Assembly: GCF_030929555.1 (NCBI RefSeq)
Contig: NZ_JAVFVT010000052.1
Location: forward strand, 1-47,575
Origin: Paenibacillus sp. LHD-117
GTDB taxonomy: Bacteria; Bacillota; Bacilli; Paenibacillales; Paenibacillaceae
DNA: 47,575 nt
Reading direction: 5' to 3'
In this document: positions 16,664 to 25,252 of the stretch, in pieces
Position numbering within the stretch: position 1 is the stretch's first letter
Layout: every line of letters begins with the position of its first letter
The notes under the pieces: model-generated
What the model was told of the DNA's origin: nothing
Databases searched by the model: none
Seen by the model: the letters and a program-made list of their open reading frames with translations, nothing else
Position numbers and translations under genes: made by a program

Positions 16664-17863
16664 TTAGACGACCATATTGTACAGCTTCTCAAGTTCATCC
16701 CGATTATGGTAGTCCTCAAGTTCCAGGTTGCCTATTAATTCCTTGCGTTTCTCATCGTTCGCGTATAACTCCCCGATTGCATCCGCCAATCCTTCAGCAC
16801 TGCACTCGCAAATGATGCCCGTTTTGCCATGAACGACTTGGCTAGTGGCGGTTGGATAGTTGGTGATGATGATCGGCTTATGAAGGATCTGCGCTTCCGT
16901 AACCGTAACGGCTTTCCCTTCATAGCGGGAAGGCTGCACGTACAGATCGCAATGTTTAATGAAAGGATACGGATTCATTTGTTTCCCCAGCAACACGAAG
17001 CTGTTCTCCAGTCCGCTTCTGGCAATCTGCTCGCGCAACTCGTTCTCGGAGCCGCCGTACCCGACGACATGCCACTTCACTTTCGTTAAACCGCGATCGT
17101 GCAGCAGCTTTAACGCCAGTATGGCGATGTCAAACCCTTTTACATAGGAGAGCCTTCCGACGGAAACGATCGTAAAACCTTCCGGCTTCATGGCTTGCGG
17201 GATGTCTCCTTGTTCGGCCATGTCCCTAATAAAGGCCGGAGATGTAATGTTTTCGATCAGCTTGATCTTCTCTTTAAGGCTGGGATAACTTTTGATGAAC
17301 GAATCGGTACATGCCTCCGAGATCGAAATGATATTTTCGTACCGGCTCCAGACGGCTTCGTCCATCGTCCGGTCCATCTCAAGCTGGGTGAAATCGGTAT
17401 GGATCCATGCGATTTTGCGTTTGGCGCGCACCTTCTCCGCAACGAAATCATGAGGCCAGGCGTAGCTGACAGCCATATCGTATTCGATCATCGGTCCTCT
17501 ATGAGCGGCGGCGAACCATTTGGAATCGTATTGCATCTGGATATAACCGGGTCCCTCGGCTGGGCGCAGTCGGCGAGCGCTCACGTAAGCCGCGGCTTTC
17601 GAGGCTACGCGAAGCAAGGAAGCCTTCACCAATCCTTGACGCAAGCATTCGAGAATTGATTTGCGAATAGCTGCGTAACTTCGCGATTCCGGCAATAGAT
17701 TCACCTGCTTCGGAATCATCTCCATGAATTCGCCGGTATGGCAGAACACGATCAGATCAACGTCGAAGCTGTCGTAATCGAATTGTTCCAGCATATTAAT
17801 GAGGCTCCGCTCGATTCCTCCAATTTCCATCGCATAGCCGGTGAATAACACGCGTTTCTTCAT
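16664..17863 (-). CDS. GT4 family glycosyltransferase (paralog C)
   Basis: 399 residues starting MKKRVLFTGYAMEIGGIERSL, with GGAGG 3 nt upstream (AAAGGAG sits a little further out). The first four bases overlap the stop of the acyltransferase gene (ATGA). GT4 marks are VSVGRLSYVKGFDIAILALKLL and the E-x7-E in SRYEGKAVTVTEAQIL. It is the third member of the 398-residue paralog group but lies two genes away from the tandem pair, so it is either an older copy or was separated by insertion of the GT2 and pyruvyl transferase genes. Confidence 0.85.
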   Translation of the reverse strand: MKKRVLFTGYAMEIGGIERSLINMLEQFDYDSFDVDLIVFCHTGEFMEMIPKQVNLLPESRSYAAIRKSILECLRQGLVKASLLRVASKAAAYVSARRLRPAEGPGYIQMQYDSKWFAAAHRGPMIEYDMAVSYAWPHDFVAEKVRAKRKIAWIHTDFTQLEMDRTMDEAVWSRYENIISISEACTDSFIKSYPSLKEKIKLIENITSPAFIRDMAEQGDIPQAMKPEGFTIVSVGRLSYVKGFDIAILALKLLHDRGLTKVKWHVVGYGGSENELREQIARSGLENSFVLLGKQMNPYPFIKHCDLYVQPSRYEGKAVTVTEAQILHKPIIITNYPTATSQVVHGKTGIICECSAEGLADAIGELYANDEKRKELIGNLELEDYHNRDELEKLYNMVV

Positions 17864-18510
17864 ATCGCCTCCGCTCCTTTCGCCATGCCGTGAACGAACT
17901 CATCGACCGGCCCTTGCCGAATGGCAGAGAATTGTTTCTCCCGTTTATTCAGAAACAGCGTGTCGGGCGGAACGATCCCTTTCACGATGCTCCCTGCGGC
18001 TATGACGGCGTTATCGCCGATTTGGGTTCCGCGCAAAATGATCGAACCCGCTCCGATCCATACGTTATTGCCGATCACGACGGAACCTTTGAGCAAGTGA
18101 CCGCCTTCCGCGCCGCGGAAATTATGGTCGTGATCGTTGATGCATACGTTAGGCGCGATCTTTGTATAGTCGCCGATCGTGATGTTTAACGCGCAATTAA
18201 TTGTGCAATTGTCGTTTACGAAAACATGATCACCCAGCCGAAGCTGCCCTTCGTCGTCGATTCGGATGCTAATGTTTTTCCGTAGGAAAACGAACCGTCC
18301 GACATGAAGTTTCGCGCGTTTATGGAAGATTTCGATCGTACTTCCGCCTTGCATCGCGAATAAAGAAGCCCGGATGCTGCCCAGGTAGAGTAGTTTATAA
18401 AAGAATGCCCTGGCGAAGGCCGCTAATTGCGCGACATTCATGAGCAGCGTGTGAAGCAGTCCCCTGCTTCGATATTGCAAGGCGATCGTACGAATCGCTT
18501 TTCTGATCAT
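17860..18510 (-). CDS. Hexapeptide-repeat (LbetaH) O-acetyltransferase
   Basis: 216 residues. After an amphipathic N-terminal segment, residues about 60-190 are hexapeptide repeats of the left-handed beta-helix type (FVFLRKNISIRI, LGDHVFVNDNCTI, ITIGDYTKIAPNVCI, VVIGNNVWIGAGSII, TQIGDNAVIAAGSIV). A loop with NDHDHNF carries the probable catalytic His, as in maltose and WcaF-type acetyltransferases. It most likely acetylates a sugar of the EPS with acetyl-CoA. It follows the nucleotidyltransferase-fold gene by 41 nt and overlaps the next gene by 4 nt. Confidence 0.8.
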   Translation of the reverse strand: MIRKAIRTIALQYRSRGLLHTLLMNVAQLAAFARAFFYKLLYLGSIRASLFAMQGGSTIEIFHKRAKLHVGRFVFLRKNISIRIDDEGQLRLGDHVFVNDNCTINCALNITIGDYTKIAPNVCINDHDHNFRGAEGGHLLKGSVVIGNNVWIGAGSIILRGTQIGDNAVIAAGSIVKGIVPPDTLFLNKREKQFSAIRQGPVDEFVHGMAKGAEAI

Positions 18511-18551
18511 GGACTTGTCAGCTCCTTTCTCCGCTTCGCCCCGCCGAGCGA

Positions 18552-19754
18552 TTAGGTTCCGGCTGCTTTATGTTTCTTGCTGTCGCTCAATTTCCGCCAC
18601 ATCCAGAGGAACGGACGCAGCCCGAAATAGAGAAAATGCAATTGCTTCGGCAACGGCAACGTCTCCGCATCCTCATGGAACGGATGCATGATGCTAAGCG
18701 CGTAGACGCACTTCTGCCTTAACGTCATCAGACCGAACAAATATTGTCTATGATATCGTTCGACATCCTTCGGCACCGGAGGACTGTGCAGATTGACCGT
18801 CCGCTCCATGTAGAACATGGTGTCTTCCGCCAGCCATCCCGCCTTGCGCGTCGTCAGGATCGGTTTCATCTCTTCCCGAAGCGGCGCCGCGAGCAGCTTG
18901 GCTGCCAGGAACAGAGCCTGCCCGCCCAGATGAAGCATCTGGTGCTTGCGCAGATGAACGGTCAGCCTTGGCCAGTCGATCCGCTGGTTCATTAGCTGCT
19001 TGATATCGAGCAGCCAGCGCAGCCGCGACCATCCGTGACGCGCGCCGTGGGAGACGAGGAACAGGAACAGATCCTCCCTTCCGAGATAGAAGATCGGCCG
19101 GCTGATGAGCGCGCTCTGGCGTCTGCGGCTCCATAGATCCTCGAAGCCGGGTTCCTTCGACGGCGACGGATTAAGCCGCCAGTGGACCTCTACCTTAATC
19201 CCTTTCTTCGGATGCAAGAAGGTTACGTGATGATGCCGCCACTTCCAGTCGTTCAGAACGCTTGTTATGTAATCGTCCTTCTCGTAGCCTAACGATACGA
19301 GCAAGGCTTCAGCCGCCTCGAGCCGGTCCATCGGAACAAGCACATCGAGGTCGCAGGACGTTCGAAGCGATACATCGCCATACAGATCGGCCGCAATAAC
19401 GGGCCCTTTCAGGAACAACGCTCGAATATCCCGGTCGGCGAACAGGCTGGAGAGCTGCTCCATCTCGCCGCTCAAAGCCAGCATCTGCAGCGTATTCCGG
19501 TAATAGTCTTTCTGGAATAACCCTAGAACGAAAGCAGGCACGCTAATGGGCCGGTGCTCTTGCAGCTTCCGGTTAATCGTCGGGAATACGCGATGATGTC
19601 TGGCCAGTTCAATGAAGGCATGCCAGTCCGCGTCCTTCATGAGCTCCCAATGCTCATAACTCAGTTCCGACCCTTCCTCCATTTCCAGAAAGGCGAGCAG
19701 CAATTTTAATTCTTGTGAAAAGTCCCCGGTATGGAGCGCAGCTTCCATTTTCAT
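18552..19754 (-). CDS. Nucleotidyltransferase-fold family protein (PF14907-like)
   Basis: 401 residues from the ATG at 19754, chosen because AAGGAGA lies 6 nt upstream; the frame is open 26 codons further. The recognisable core is FLKGPVIAADLYGDVSLRTSCDLDVLVPMDRLEAAEALLVSLGY near 110-160. Its G-S/T plus D-L-D-V-L-V pattern is that of the nucleotidyltransferase family found in many polysaccharide and peptide clusters. A second block, LHPKKGIKVEVHWRLNPSP, supplies a further acidic residue. The reaction is not known for this family. The gene opens the second EPS transcript, with a good promoter and SinR-like dyads upstream. Confidence 0.75.
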   Translation of the reverse strand: MKMEAALHTGDFSQELKLLLAFLEMEEGSELSYEHWELMKDADWHAFIELARHHRVFPTINRKLQEHRPISVPAFVLGLFQKDYYRNTLQMLALSGEMEQLSSLFADRDIRALFLKGPVIAADLYGDVSLRTSCDLDVLVPMDRLEAAEALLVSLGYEKDDYITSVLNDWKWRHHHVTFLHPKKGIKVEVHWRLNPSPSKEPGFEDLWSRRRQSALISRPIFYLGREDLFLFLVSHGARHGWSRLRWLLDIKQLMNQRIDWPRLTVHLRKHQMLHLGGQALFLAAKLLAAPLREEMKPILTTRKAGWLAEDTMFYMERTVNLHSPPVPKDVERYHRQYLFGLMTLRQKCVYALSIMHPFHEDAETLPLPKQLHFLYFGLRPFLWMWRKLSDSKKHKAAGT

Positions 19755-19780
19755 GACGGTCTCCTTCATTCGCAAATAAC

Positions 19781-19814
19781 GAACAAAATTTATATTTTGT
19801 TCTATAAAACGAAC
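19781..19814. promoter_or_regulatory. Overlapping SinR-like dyads before the nucleotidyltransferase gene
   Basis: Two overlapping inverted repeats lie here. A 22-bp near-perfect dyad (19781-19802) has GAACAAAAT and ATTTTGTTC arms. GTTCTATAAAACGAAC (19799-19814) has the same 16-bp length and GTTC/GAAC ends as the operators at sinR. Further GTTC half-sites lie at 19842 and 19856. They fall just downstream of the predicted transcription start, where a bound repressor would block the minus-strand gene; the divergent plus-strand acetyltransferase gene starts 140 nt away. Confidence 0.55.
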
Positions 19815-19822
19815 ACAACTAC

Positions 19823-19851
19823 AGATTAGCATCCGCTTGTAGTTCTGTCAA
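19823..19851 (-). promoter_or_regulatory. Sigma-A-type promoter for the second EPS run
   Basis: On the minus strand, TTGACA (19851-19846) is followed after exactly 17 nt by TAATCT (19828-19823), a consensus -35 with a good -10. It is oriented towards the nucleotidyltransferase gene, whose ATG lies about 70 nt downstream, past the GTTC/GAAC dyads. Confidence 0.65.
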
Positions 19852-19899
19852 TCAGGTTCACCAGATTTCTACAATATTCTGGATCGCCCGCGCCAATCG

Positions 19900-19911
19900 G
19901 TATGCTAGAAT
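19900..19911 (+). promoter_or_regulatory. Extended -10 promoter candidate for the acetyltransferase gene
   Basis: TATGCTAGAAT gives an extended -10 (TGC then TAGAAT at 19906-19911), 43 nt before the plus-strand ATG. No good -35 is present 17 nt upstream, so this is a weak call. Confidence 0.35.
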
Positions 19912-19953
19912 AGGAAATAGCAGGTAATAGTATGAACTCGGAGGGACTCTCGA

Positions 19954-20613
19954 ATGTCGAATCGGATTATTTTGTTCGGAGCTGGCGGGCATGCCAAAAC
20001 CGTTATCGATACTATAGAAAAACAAGGAATTTACGAAATCATCGGATTGTTGGACGGAGGCAAGCCTGCCGGAGAAATCGTATTCGGTTACGAGGTATTG
20101 GGAGACGAATCGTGGCTCGAGGATCGGGCAAACCGAGCAGACGGCGCAATCGTGGCGATCGGCGATAACTGGAAGAGAGGGCTGGTCGCACAGACGATTC
20201 GAAGAATTCGGCCGGGGCTCCCGTTCGTTACGGCTATCCATCCTTCTGCCGTTATCGCAAGAGGAGCCCGCATCGGCGCGGGCTCGGTCGTTATGGCTGG
20301 CTCCGTGATCAGCTGCGATGTGGAGATCGGCGATCATACCGTGTTGTATCCCCTAGCTTCGGTCGATCACGATTCGAAGATCGGATCGTTCGTCAGCTTC
20401 GCGCCCAAAGGGACAACCGGCGGCAACGTGACGATTGGCGAGTATACAGCCGTCGCGATCGGCGCGACGATCATCCATGGCGTTACGATCGGCGAACATA
20501 GCGTCATCGGCGCAGGTTCAACGCTCATTCGGGATATCGGCTCGCACACCGTTGCTTTCGGTACGCCTGCCCGACCCATCCGATCGCGACTAAGCGGCGA
20601 ACGTTATCTCTAG
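19954..20613 (+). CDS. PglD/EpsM/NeuD-type sugar N-acetyltransferase
   Basis: 219 residues, with GGAGGG 9 nt before the ATG. The N-terminal Rossmann-like half starts MSNRIILFGAGGHAKTVIDTI and has YEIIGLLDGG, the UDP-sugar binding part of PglD/NeuD proteins. From about residue 95 it becomes hexapeptide repeats (AVIARGARIGAGSVVMAGSVI). The block HDSKIGSFVSFAPKGTTGGNVTIG contains the catalytic-site His-Asp region of the family. In C. jejuni PglD and B. subtilis EpsM this enzyme acetylates a UDP-4-amino-sugar. Its partner aminotransferase is encoded on the opposite strand, with stop codons sharing a CTAG. It is the only plus-strand gene of the EPS locus, so it must have its own promoter. Confidence 0.85.
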   Translation: MSNRIILFGAGGHAKTVIDTIEKQGIYEIIGLLDGGKPAGEIVFGYEVLGDESWLEDRANRADGAIVAIGDNWKRGLVAQTIRRIRPGLPFVTAIHPSAVIARGARIGAGSVVMAGSVISCDVEIGDHTVLYPLASVDHDSKIGSFVSFAPKGTTGGNVTIGEYTAVAIGATIIHGVTIGEHSVIGAGSTLIRDIGSHTVAFGTPARPIRSRLSGERYL

Positions 20614-21818
20614 CTCGCCGCTCCGGAAGCCTTCGCGCGCATTCCGCTTACGACGTCTTCGATCACGCCGATGACACGCTCTTGTTCTTCTTTGCTCATG
20701 CCCGACCCGGATGGCAGGCAGATGCCGGTTCGGAATAGCTCCTCGCACACTGAATTCGTTTGTTCGTTATGCCGATAGAACGCAGCTCCCTTAAACAACG
20801 GCTGGAGATGAAGCGGCTTCCACAACGGCCTGGCTTCAATGTTAGCTTCGGCGAACGATTCCAACAAGCTGCCGATGACGGCTTCCGCATGCGGATCAGT
20901 CACCGTCATGGCAGTGAGCCAGCGGTTCGACCGCGTACCCTCCAGCTCGGGCATGAACTTGATCGCCTCAAGCTTGCCGAGAGCTTCGGCATAGTTCCGG
21001 TAGATCGCTCTCCTAGCATCCACCCGTTGCTCCAATACTTCAAGCTGCGCTCTTCCGATGCCGGCCAGCACGTTACTCATCCGGTAATTATACCCCATGA
21101 CGCTATGCTGATAATGAACGGCGGCATCTCTCGCTTGCGTCGCGAGAAACTTCGCCCTCTCCAGCGCTTCGACATCGTCCGATATCAGCATGCCTCCGCC
21201 CGATGTTGTAATGATCTTGTTTCCGTTGAAGGAGAATATGCCGAAAGCGCCGAACGTTCCGCTTTGACGACCGCGATAGGAGGAACCAAGCGACTCCGCC
21301 GCATCTTCGACGACGGGCACGCCATAACGGCCGCAGACATCCATGATTTCGGCCATTTTCGCCATTCCGCCGTACAAGTGCACGACCACGGCAGCCTTGG
21401 GCAGCTTCCCTGCGGCCGCCGATTGCCACAAAGCCCGCTCCAGCGCCGCCGGCGATAGATTCCATGTATCCGGCTCGGAGTCTACGAAGATCGGCTCCGC
21501 TCCAAGATAACGAATCGGACCCGCCGTGGCCACGAACGTAAAGCTGGGACAGATGACCGTATCTCCTTCTCCGACGCCCAGCAGTTGCAGCGCCAAGTGG
21601 ATCGCGGCCGTTCCCGAGCTTACCGCAGCAGCGCCGCGAGAGCCGACATAGGAGCTTAGCTGCTGCTCGAACGCGTTAATATGGGGACCAAGCGGCGCAA
21701 TCCAGTTGCTGCGGAACGCTTCGTCGATATAAGCTTGTTCGTTCCCGCTCATATGCGGAGGCGATAAGTAGATGCGGGTTTGCTCATTCGTATGCTGCTG
21801 GGACATCGTAGCCATCAT
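20610..21818 (-). CDS. epsN: DegT/DnrJ/EryC1 aminotransferase (PglE/EpsN-type)
   Basis: 402 residues. The first ATG at 21818 overlaps the previous stop by 4 nt; ATGs at 21815 and 21806 are alternatives downstream of AGAAAGG. Family marks are the opening IYLSPPHMSGNEQAYIDEAF, SSGTAAIHLAL, the DAAESLGSSYRGRQSGTFGAFGIFSFNGNK block whose Lys should form the PLP aldimine, and a closing GICLPSGSGMS. PglE and EpsN make UDP-4-amino-4,6-dideoxy-N-acetylglucosamine from the 4-keto sugar. The dehydratase (29522), acetyltransferase (19954) and phosphoglycosyl transferase (21815) of that pathway are all in this locus. Confidence 0.85.
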   Translation of the reverse strand: MMATMSQQHTNEQTRIYLSPPHMSGNEQAYIDEAFRSNWIAPLGPHINAFEQQLSSYVGSRGAAAVSSGTAAIHLALQLLGVGEGDTVICPSFTFVATAGPIRYLGAEPIFVDSEPDTWNLSPAALERALWQSAAAGKLPKAAVVVHLYGGMAKMAEIMDVCGRYGVPVVEDAAESLGSSYRGRQSGTFGAFGIFSFNGNKIITTSGGGMLISDDVEALERAKFLATQARDAAVHYQHSVMGYNYRMSNVLAGIGRAQLEVLEQRVDARRAIYRNYAEALGKLEAIKFMPELEGTRSNRWLTAMTVTDPHAEAVIGSLLESFAEANIEARPLWKPLHLQPLFKGAAFYRHNEQTNSVCEELFRTGICLPSGSGMSKEEQERVIGVIEDVVSGMRAKASGAAS

Positions 21819-22423
21819 CCTTTCTGATTATGCGCCTGACCGTCGAAGAGCGGCATCGTCACATGGTTGCCGTTGCTGATTCCATCCGAACGCAGCACCC
21901 GCTTCACGGTCAGAAGCAGAATGCGCATATCGAGCCAGAAGGTCCGGTTCTCGACGTACCATACATCCCGGTCGAACCGGTCATCCCATGTCACCGCGTT
22001 GCGGCCGTTCACCTGCGCCCATCCCGTGATGCCCGGCCTGACGAGATGCCGCTTCGCCTGCTCTTCCGTATATAGCGGCAAATAATCCATTAAAAGCGGC
22101 CTCGGGCCGACAAGGCTAAGCTCTCCCCTGACAACGTTGAACAGCTGCGGAAGCTCATCCAAGCTTAGCTTCCGAAGCAGCTGCCCGAATGGCGTCAGAC
22201 GCAGATGGTCCGAGAGCAGTTTGCCTTCTCCGTCCCGTTCGTCGGTCATGCTTCGGAATTTGTATAAGTAGAACGGGCGGCCGTGAAGACCGGGCCGTTC
22301 TTGCTTGAACAACACCGGAGATCCCAGCTTCGTCCGCACGAGCACGGCAAGCAGAACCATAAGCGGCAGCAAAGCCGCAAGCAGCAGACTGGCGGCGATT
22401 AAGTCGAACATTCGTTTCATCAT
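21815..22423 (-). CDS. epsL: PglC/EpsL-type phosphoglycosyl transferase
   Basis: 202 residues with AGGAGAGG 7 nt before the first of two ATGs. It has the small monotopic plan: one N-terminal re-entrant hydrophobic helix (FDLIAASLLLAALLPLMVLLAVLV), GSPVLFKQERPGLHGRPFYLYKFRSM, the catalytic Asp-Glu pair in LSLDELPQLFNVVRGELSLVGPRPL, and VRPGITGWAQVNGRN. The length equals PglC, so it lacks the large extra domain of WbaP/WcaJ enzymes. It should load the first sugar phosphate onto undecaprenyl phosphate. The neighbouring aminotransferase, with which it overlaps by 4 nt, suggests the donor is UDP-diacetylbacillosamine or a relative. Confidence 0.88.
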   Translation of the reverse strand: MMKRMFDLIAASLLLAALLPLMVLLAVLVRTKLGSPVLFKQERPGLHGRPFYLYKFRSMTDERDGEGKLLSDHLRLTPFGQLLRKLSLDELPQLFNVVRGELSLVGPRPLLMDYLPLYTEEQAKRHLVRPGITGWAQVNGRNAVTWDDRFDRDVWYVENRTFWLDMRILLLTVKRVLRSDGISNGNHVTMPLFDGQAHNQKG

Positions 22424-22464
22424 CGTATGGCCTCTCCTCTATTTATCTCTGTCTCTGTTTCGAA

Positions 22465-23211
22465 TTACGTTTGCGCAGCAAACAGCTTTCTCATCTTGGC
22501 GATCGCCGCAGGGCCGATGATTCGGCTTACAAACCGTTTCGCGCCGCTCTTAAGCCGCACATGCGCGGGCAGCCAAGATTGCGCGAAATGATGGATCGTG
22601 TAGCTCTCGTCCGTCAAATAGCTTCCCCCGTTAATATAGTCGTAGGGGCTGAAATATTGTCGTGGATAGAAGACGACGCCGTTGCCAAGCTTCTGGTATT
22701 TGCCGTCCAGAACGAGGCCGTCCGACTTGCACAACTTGGAGATGACGGCGGTATTGGTCAGCATGTCGTACGTGCCGTCAGGCAGCAGGAACGATCTGCT
22801 TTCGTAATCGTCGAGCAGCTTCTTGATCCAGGGATGCTCCGGAACGGCGCCCATCGTCCCGGACTGCAGGAAACGTTCGTCTTCGAAGCCCGAGAACGCT
22901 TCGTGCGCGAGAAGCGGATCGAGCGGCTTCACCACCTCGACATCCGTGTCCAGATACACGCCGCCGAAATGATAGAGCGCAAAGAGCCGAACGTAATCGC
23001 TGACGAACGCGTATTTTTTCGCTTCATAGGCCTCCTTCACGTAACGGGATTGACCCAGATCGAAGTTGTCCTCGTTCCATTCCATGAACTTGTAGCCGCT
23101 GCCAAGTCGCTTCTGCCAGCTTTTCATACAGGTTTGAATCTTCTTCGGCTTCTCCCCACGCCCGAACCAACAGTAGTGAATGATGCGGGGAATTTGCTCC
23201 ATTTGTCCCAT
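22465..23211 (-). CDS. GT32-like glycosyltransferase with DXD motif
   Basis: 248 residues. It opens with IPRIIHYCWFGRGEKPKKIQTCMKSW, then GYKFMEWNEDNFDL, YAFVSDYVRLFALYHFGGVYLDTDVEVV, with the metal-binding DTD in the last block near residue 96. This is the OCH1/capsular sugar transferase pattern (GT32 and relatives). A run of GGAGG sits just before the ATG. It probably adds a hexose to the growing repeat unit. It lies 19 nt after the EpsG-like gene and 41 nt before the phosphoglycosyl transferase gene. Confidence 0.82.
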   Translation of the reverse strand: MGQMEQIPRIIHYCWFGRGEKPKKIQTCMKSWQKRLGSGYKFMEWNEDNFDLGQSRYVKEAYEAKKYAFVSDYVRLFALYHFGGVYLDTDVEVVKPLDPLLAHEAFSGFEDERFLQSGTMGAVPEHPWIKKLLDDYESRSFLLPDGTYDMLTNTAVISKLCKSDGLVLDGKYQKLGNGVVFYPRQYFSPYDYINGGSYLTDESYTIHHFAQSWLPAHVRLKSGAKRFVSRIIGPAAIAKMRKLFAAQT

Positions 23212-23230
23212 GACGTCTCCTCCTCCCTGG

Positions 23231-24304
23231 TTAGAACGGCCACTTGAGATAATCGCTAGAGTAGCGAATATCCAAGATGATCACATTTTCATAGAAGAAA
23301 TATAGGAAGTAACAACAGATTAATCCGATATAGACAAACCGTTGATCCTTCTCTCGAAACAGCTTGACGATCCAGCCTAACAAAATCAATTGATAGAGAG
23401 TGAAGTAGATACCCAGTCTCGCGAAAATCCAATTCTGCGTCGAGATGATCATGATGACTGCTCCGACGAGGGACAAGTTGACGATGATATCGCTCTGGGG
23501 AAAGATGCGGGCTAATTTCTCTCTTCCGAGAAACGCGATGAGGACTGGAACGATGTAGACGATGACTCGCAGCACGTTCGCTCCGCCTTCTTGAAAACTT
23601 TGGTACTCCGAATATTGCGTATTCTCGATAACGGCGAACAATGCCGTAGAGAAGTAGTTAAATCCGACAACGACCAGAATTGCCATACTAAGCATTAGCA
23701 TGGATGTCAACGTCCAAGCTTTGCGCCGGACCAAGAAATAGATCGGAAGCATGATGAGCGCGCTCTGATGAAAGAACGAGGCGAAGACGACGACTGCGAA
23801 GAAGCTCTTCCACTTGCCTTCCAGCAATGCTTTTGTCGCCGCGAACACCATTGCCGCAGCTAGAAATTGGCGGATTCCGTTCATGGATACGATGAACGCA
23901 CCCGTCGTGATATAAGCGTAAAGGCTCAGTTCGATTTGCCTTGCATATTGATAGAACACGACGAAGATTAACGCATTCGTAGCAAATGCCGTTAAAAAGA
24001 TCATCAACTGCGGATCTTCCGTCATTTGTTTCAACATCATTTGGAAAATATTAAATGCGATATCGTCACCTTGAAGCACGGACATCCACGTATAATCTGT
24101 TACTCTATAACTATGCATATAAAGAAACGTATCTCCGATGTTATTGCGGAGACCCGCCACGACGATCAAACAAACGGCGCCCATCATGATGTAAATCCGG
24201 TTAGGCTGGATGCCGAGCGGTCCGCTGACCGTCGCAGTAGAAAAGTATCTGGCCATGAAGGCGTTAAAAAAAACGACCAGCAGCGCAAACCATATCATTT
24301 CCAT
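23231..24304 (-). CDS. epsG: EpsG-family membrane protein, probable EPS polymerase
   Basis: 357 residues with about 10 hydrophobic segments. The pattern is that of EpsG/O-antigen polymerase-like proteins: an early IMMGAVCLIVVAGLRNNIGDTFLYMHSY with the conserved R-x2-GDT block, a central YAYITTGAFIVSMNGIRQFLAAAMVFAATKALLEGKWKSFFAVVVFASFFHQSALIMLPIYF (GIRQ and FHQSA), and long C-terminal membrane helices. In the Wzx/Wzy scheme it joins flipped repeat units on the outer face. It is the only polymerase candidate in the window, which supports reading the locus as one pathway. Confidence 0.85.
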   Translation of the reverse strand: MEMIWFALLVVFFNAFMARYFSTATVSGPLGIQPNRIYIMMGAVCLIVVAGLRNNIGDTFLYMHSYRVTDYTWMSVLQGDDIAFNIFQMMLKQMTEDPQLMIFLTAFATNALIFVVFYQYARQIELSLYAYITTGAFIVSMNGIRQFLAAAMVFAATKALLEGKWKSFFAVVVFASFFHQSALIMLPIYFLVRRKAWTLTSMLMLSMAILVVVGFNYFSTALFAVIENTQYSEYQSFQEGGANVLRVIVYIVPVLIAFLGREKLARIFPQSDIIVNLSLVGAVIMIISTQNWIFARLGIYFTLYQLILLGWIVKLFREKDQRFVYIGLICCYFLYFFYENVIILDIRYSSDYLKWPF

Positions 24305-24337
24305 TACTCCGCATCCTCCCTTCCGTTCACAATGCCG

Positions 24338-25252
24338 TTAGCCTGTCTTGACTACTGTGCTCCGTTTCGTTCGAACAATATAGACGAACAACGCGAACCC
24401 GAGCGGCACGGCAAGCAGCGTCGTCCATTTGCGCGGCGACTCTGCGATAAACCTCCGGTTCCGCAGCATCAGACTGCTGGAAACGTAATGCACCGCCTCG
24501 CGGAATCGGTCCCTGTACGTAGGCGCATGCTGCATCGCCGTTCTCCGGAAGAAGGAGAAGCCCCGCGGATTGCGAATGTACTGCTTCACCATGTTCATGC
24601 TTGAGCCGTCCGTCCGGTATTCGACGAAACATAACACTTCATTCAGGACAAGAAGAGGCGCTTGCTGATCGATCAAAATATATTTGTACGAGAGCGGGCA
24701 ATACTTCTCTCCCTCGTATAGCGGATAAGGCGGGCATGCTTTGGTCAGCTCCGTCCGATAGACGAGCTTCTTGTCTCCTTTGACGCCATGTTTCGCATAC
24801 AAATCGGACAAGGTTGTGTTCTTTAGCCGCTCGGGCATCCGCGTGCCGATGACCGTCCCGTCCGTGGCCGCGTCGAGCGCGACGATGCCCGCGTACTCGC
24901 TGCCGCCTCGTTCCTTCCAGAACGTGAGGATCATCTCTACCGCGTTATCCGCCATAAAATCATCGGAATCGATGCAGACGTTTAGTTCCGTATCGATCAG
25001 CTCGTAAGCCGTATTATGGGCGCCGTGCATCCCTTGGTTCTCCTGGTGGACGTAGCGGATCGGAAAGTCGGCTTCCTCGATCCACCGGTTCACCAGTTCT
25101 TCCGTTCCATCCGTCGAGCCGTCGTCGATAATAAGCCAGACGAACTGTTTGCTTGTCTGTCTCAGCAGACTTTCATAGCAGAGATGAAGCGTATACGCCC
25201 GGTTGAACGTTGGCGTGAATACGGTCAATGGGGGTTTTGTTTGACCGCTCAT
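24338..25252 (-). CDS. GT2 family glycosyltransferase
   Basis: 304 residues, start overlapping the previous stop by 4 nt with GGAGGGATGAG upstream. GT-A signatures are LTVFTPTFNRAYTLHLCYESL, VWLIIDDGSTDGTEEL, NQGMHGAHNTAYE and the metal site CIDSDDF near 100. The last 30 residues (LLAVPLGFALFVYIVRT) are hydrophobic, suggesting membrane association. It is a paralog of the GT2 protein at 9952-10845. It probably adds one sugar of the repeat unit. Confidence 0.83.
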   Translation of the reverse strand: MSGQTKPPLTVFTPTFNRAYTLHLCYESLLRQTSKQFVWLIIDDGSTDGTEELVNRWIEEADFPIRYVHQENQGMHGAHNTAYELIDTELNVCIDSDDFMADNAVEMILTFWKERGGSEYAGIVALDAATDGTVIGTRMPERLKNTTLSDLYAKHGVKGDKKLVYRTELTKACPPYPLYEGEKYCPLSYKYILIDQQAPLLVLNEVLCFVEYRTDGSSMNMVKQYIRNPRGFSFFRRTAMQHAPTYRDRFREAVHYVSSSLMLRNRRFIAESPRKWTTLLAVPLGFALFVYIVRTKRSTVVKTG

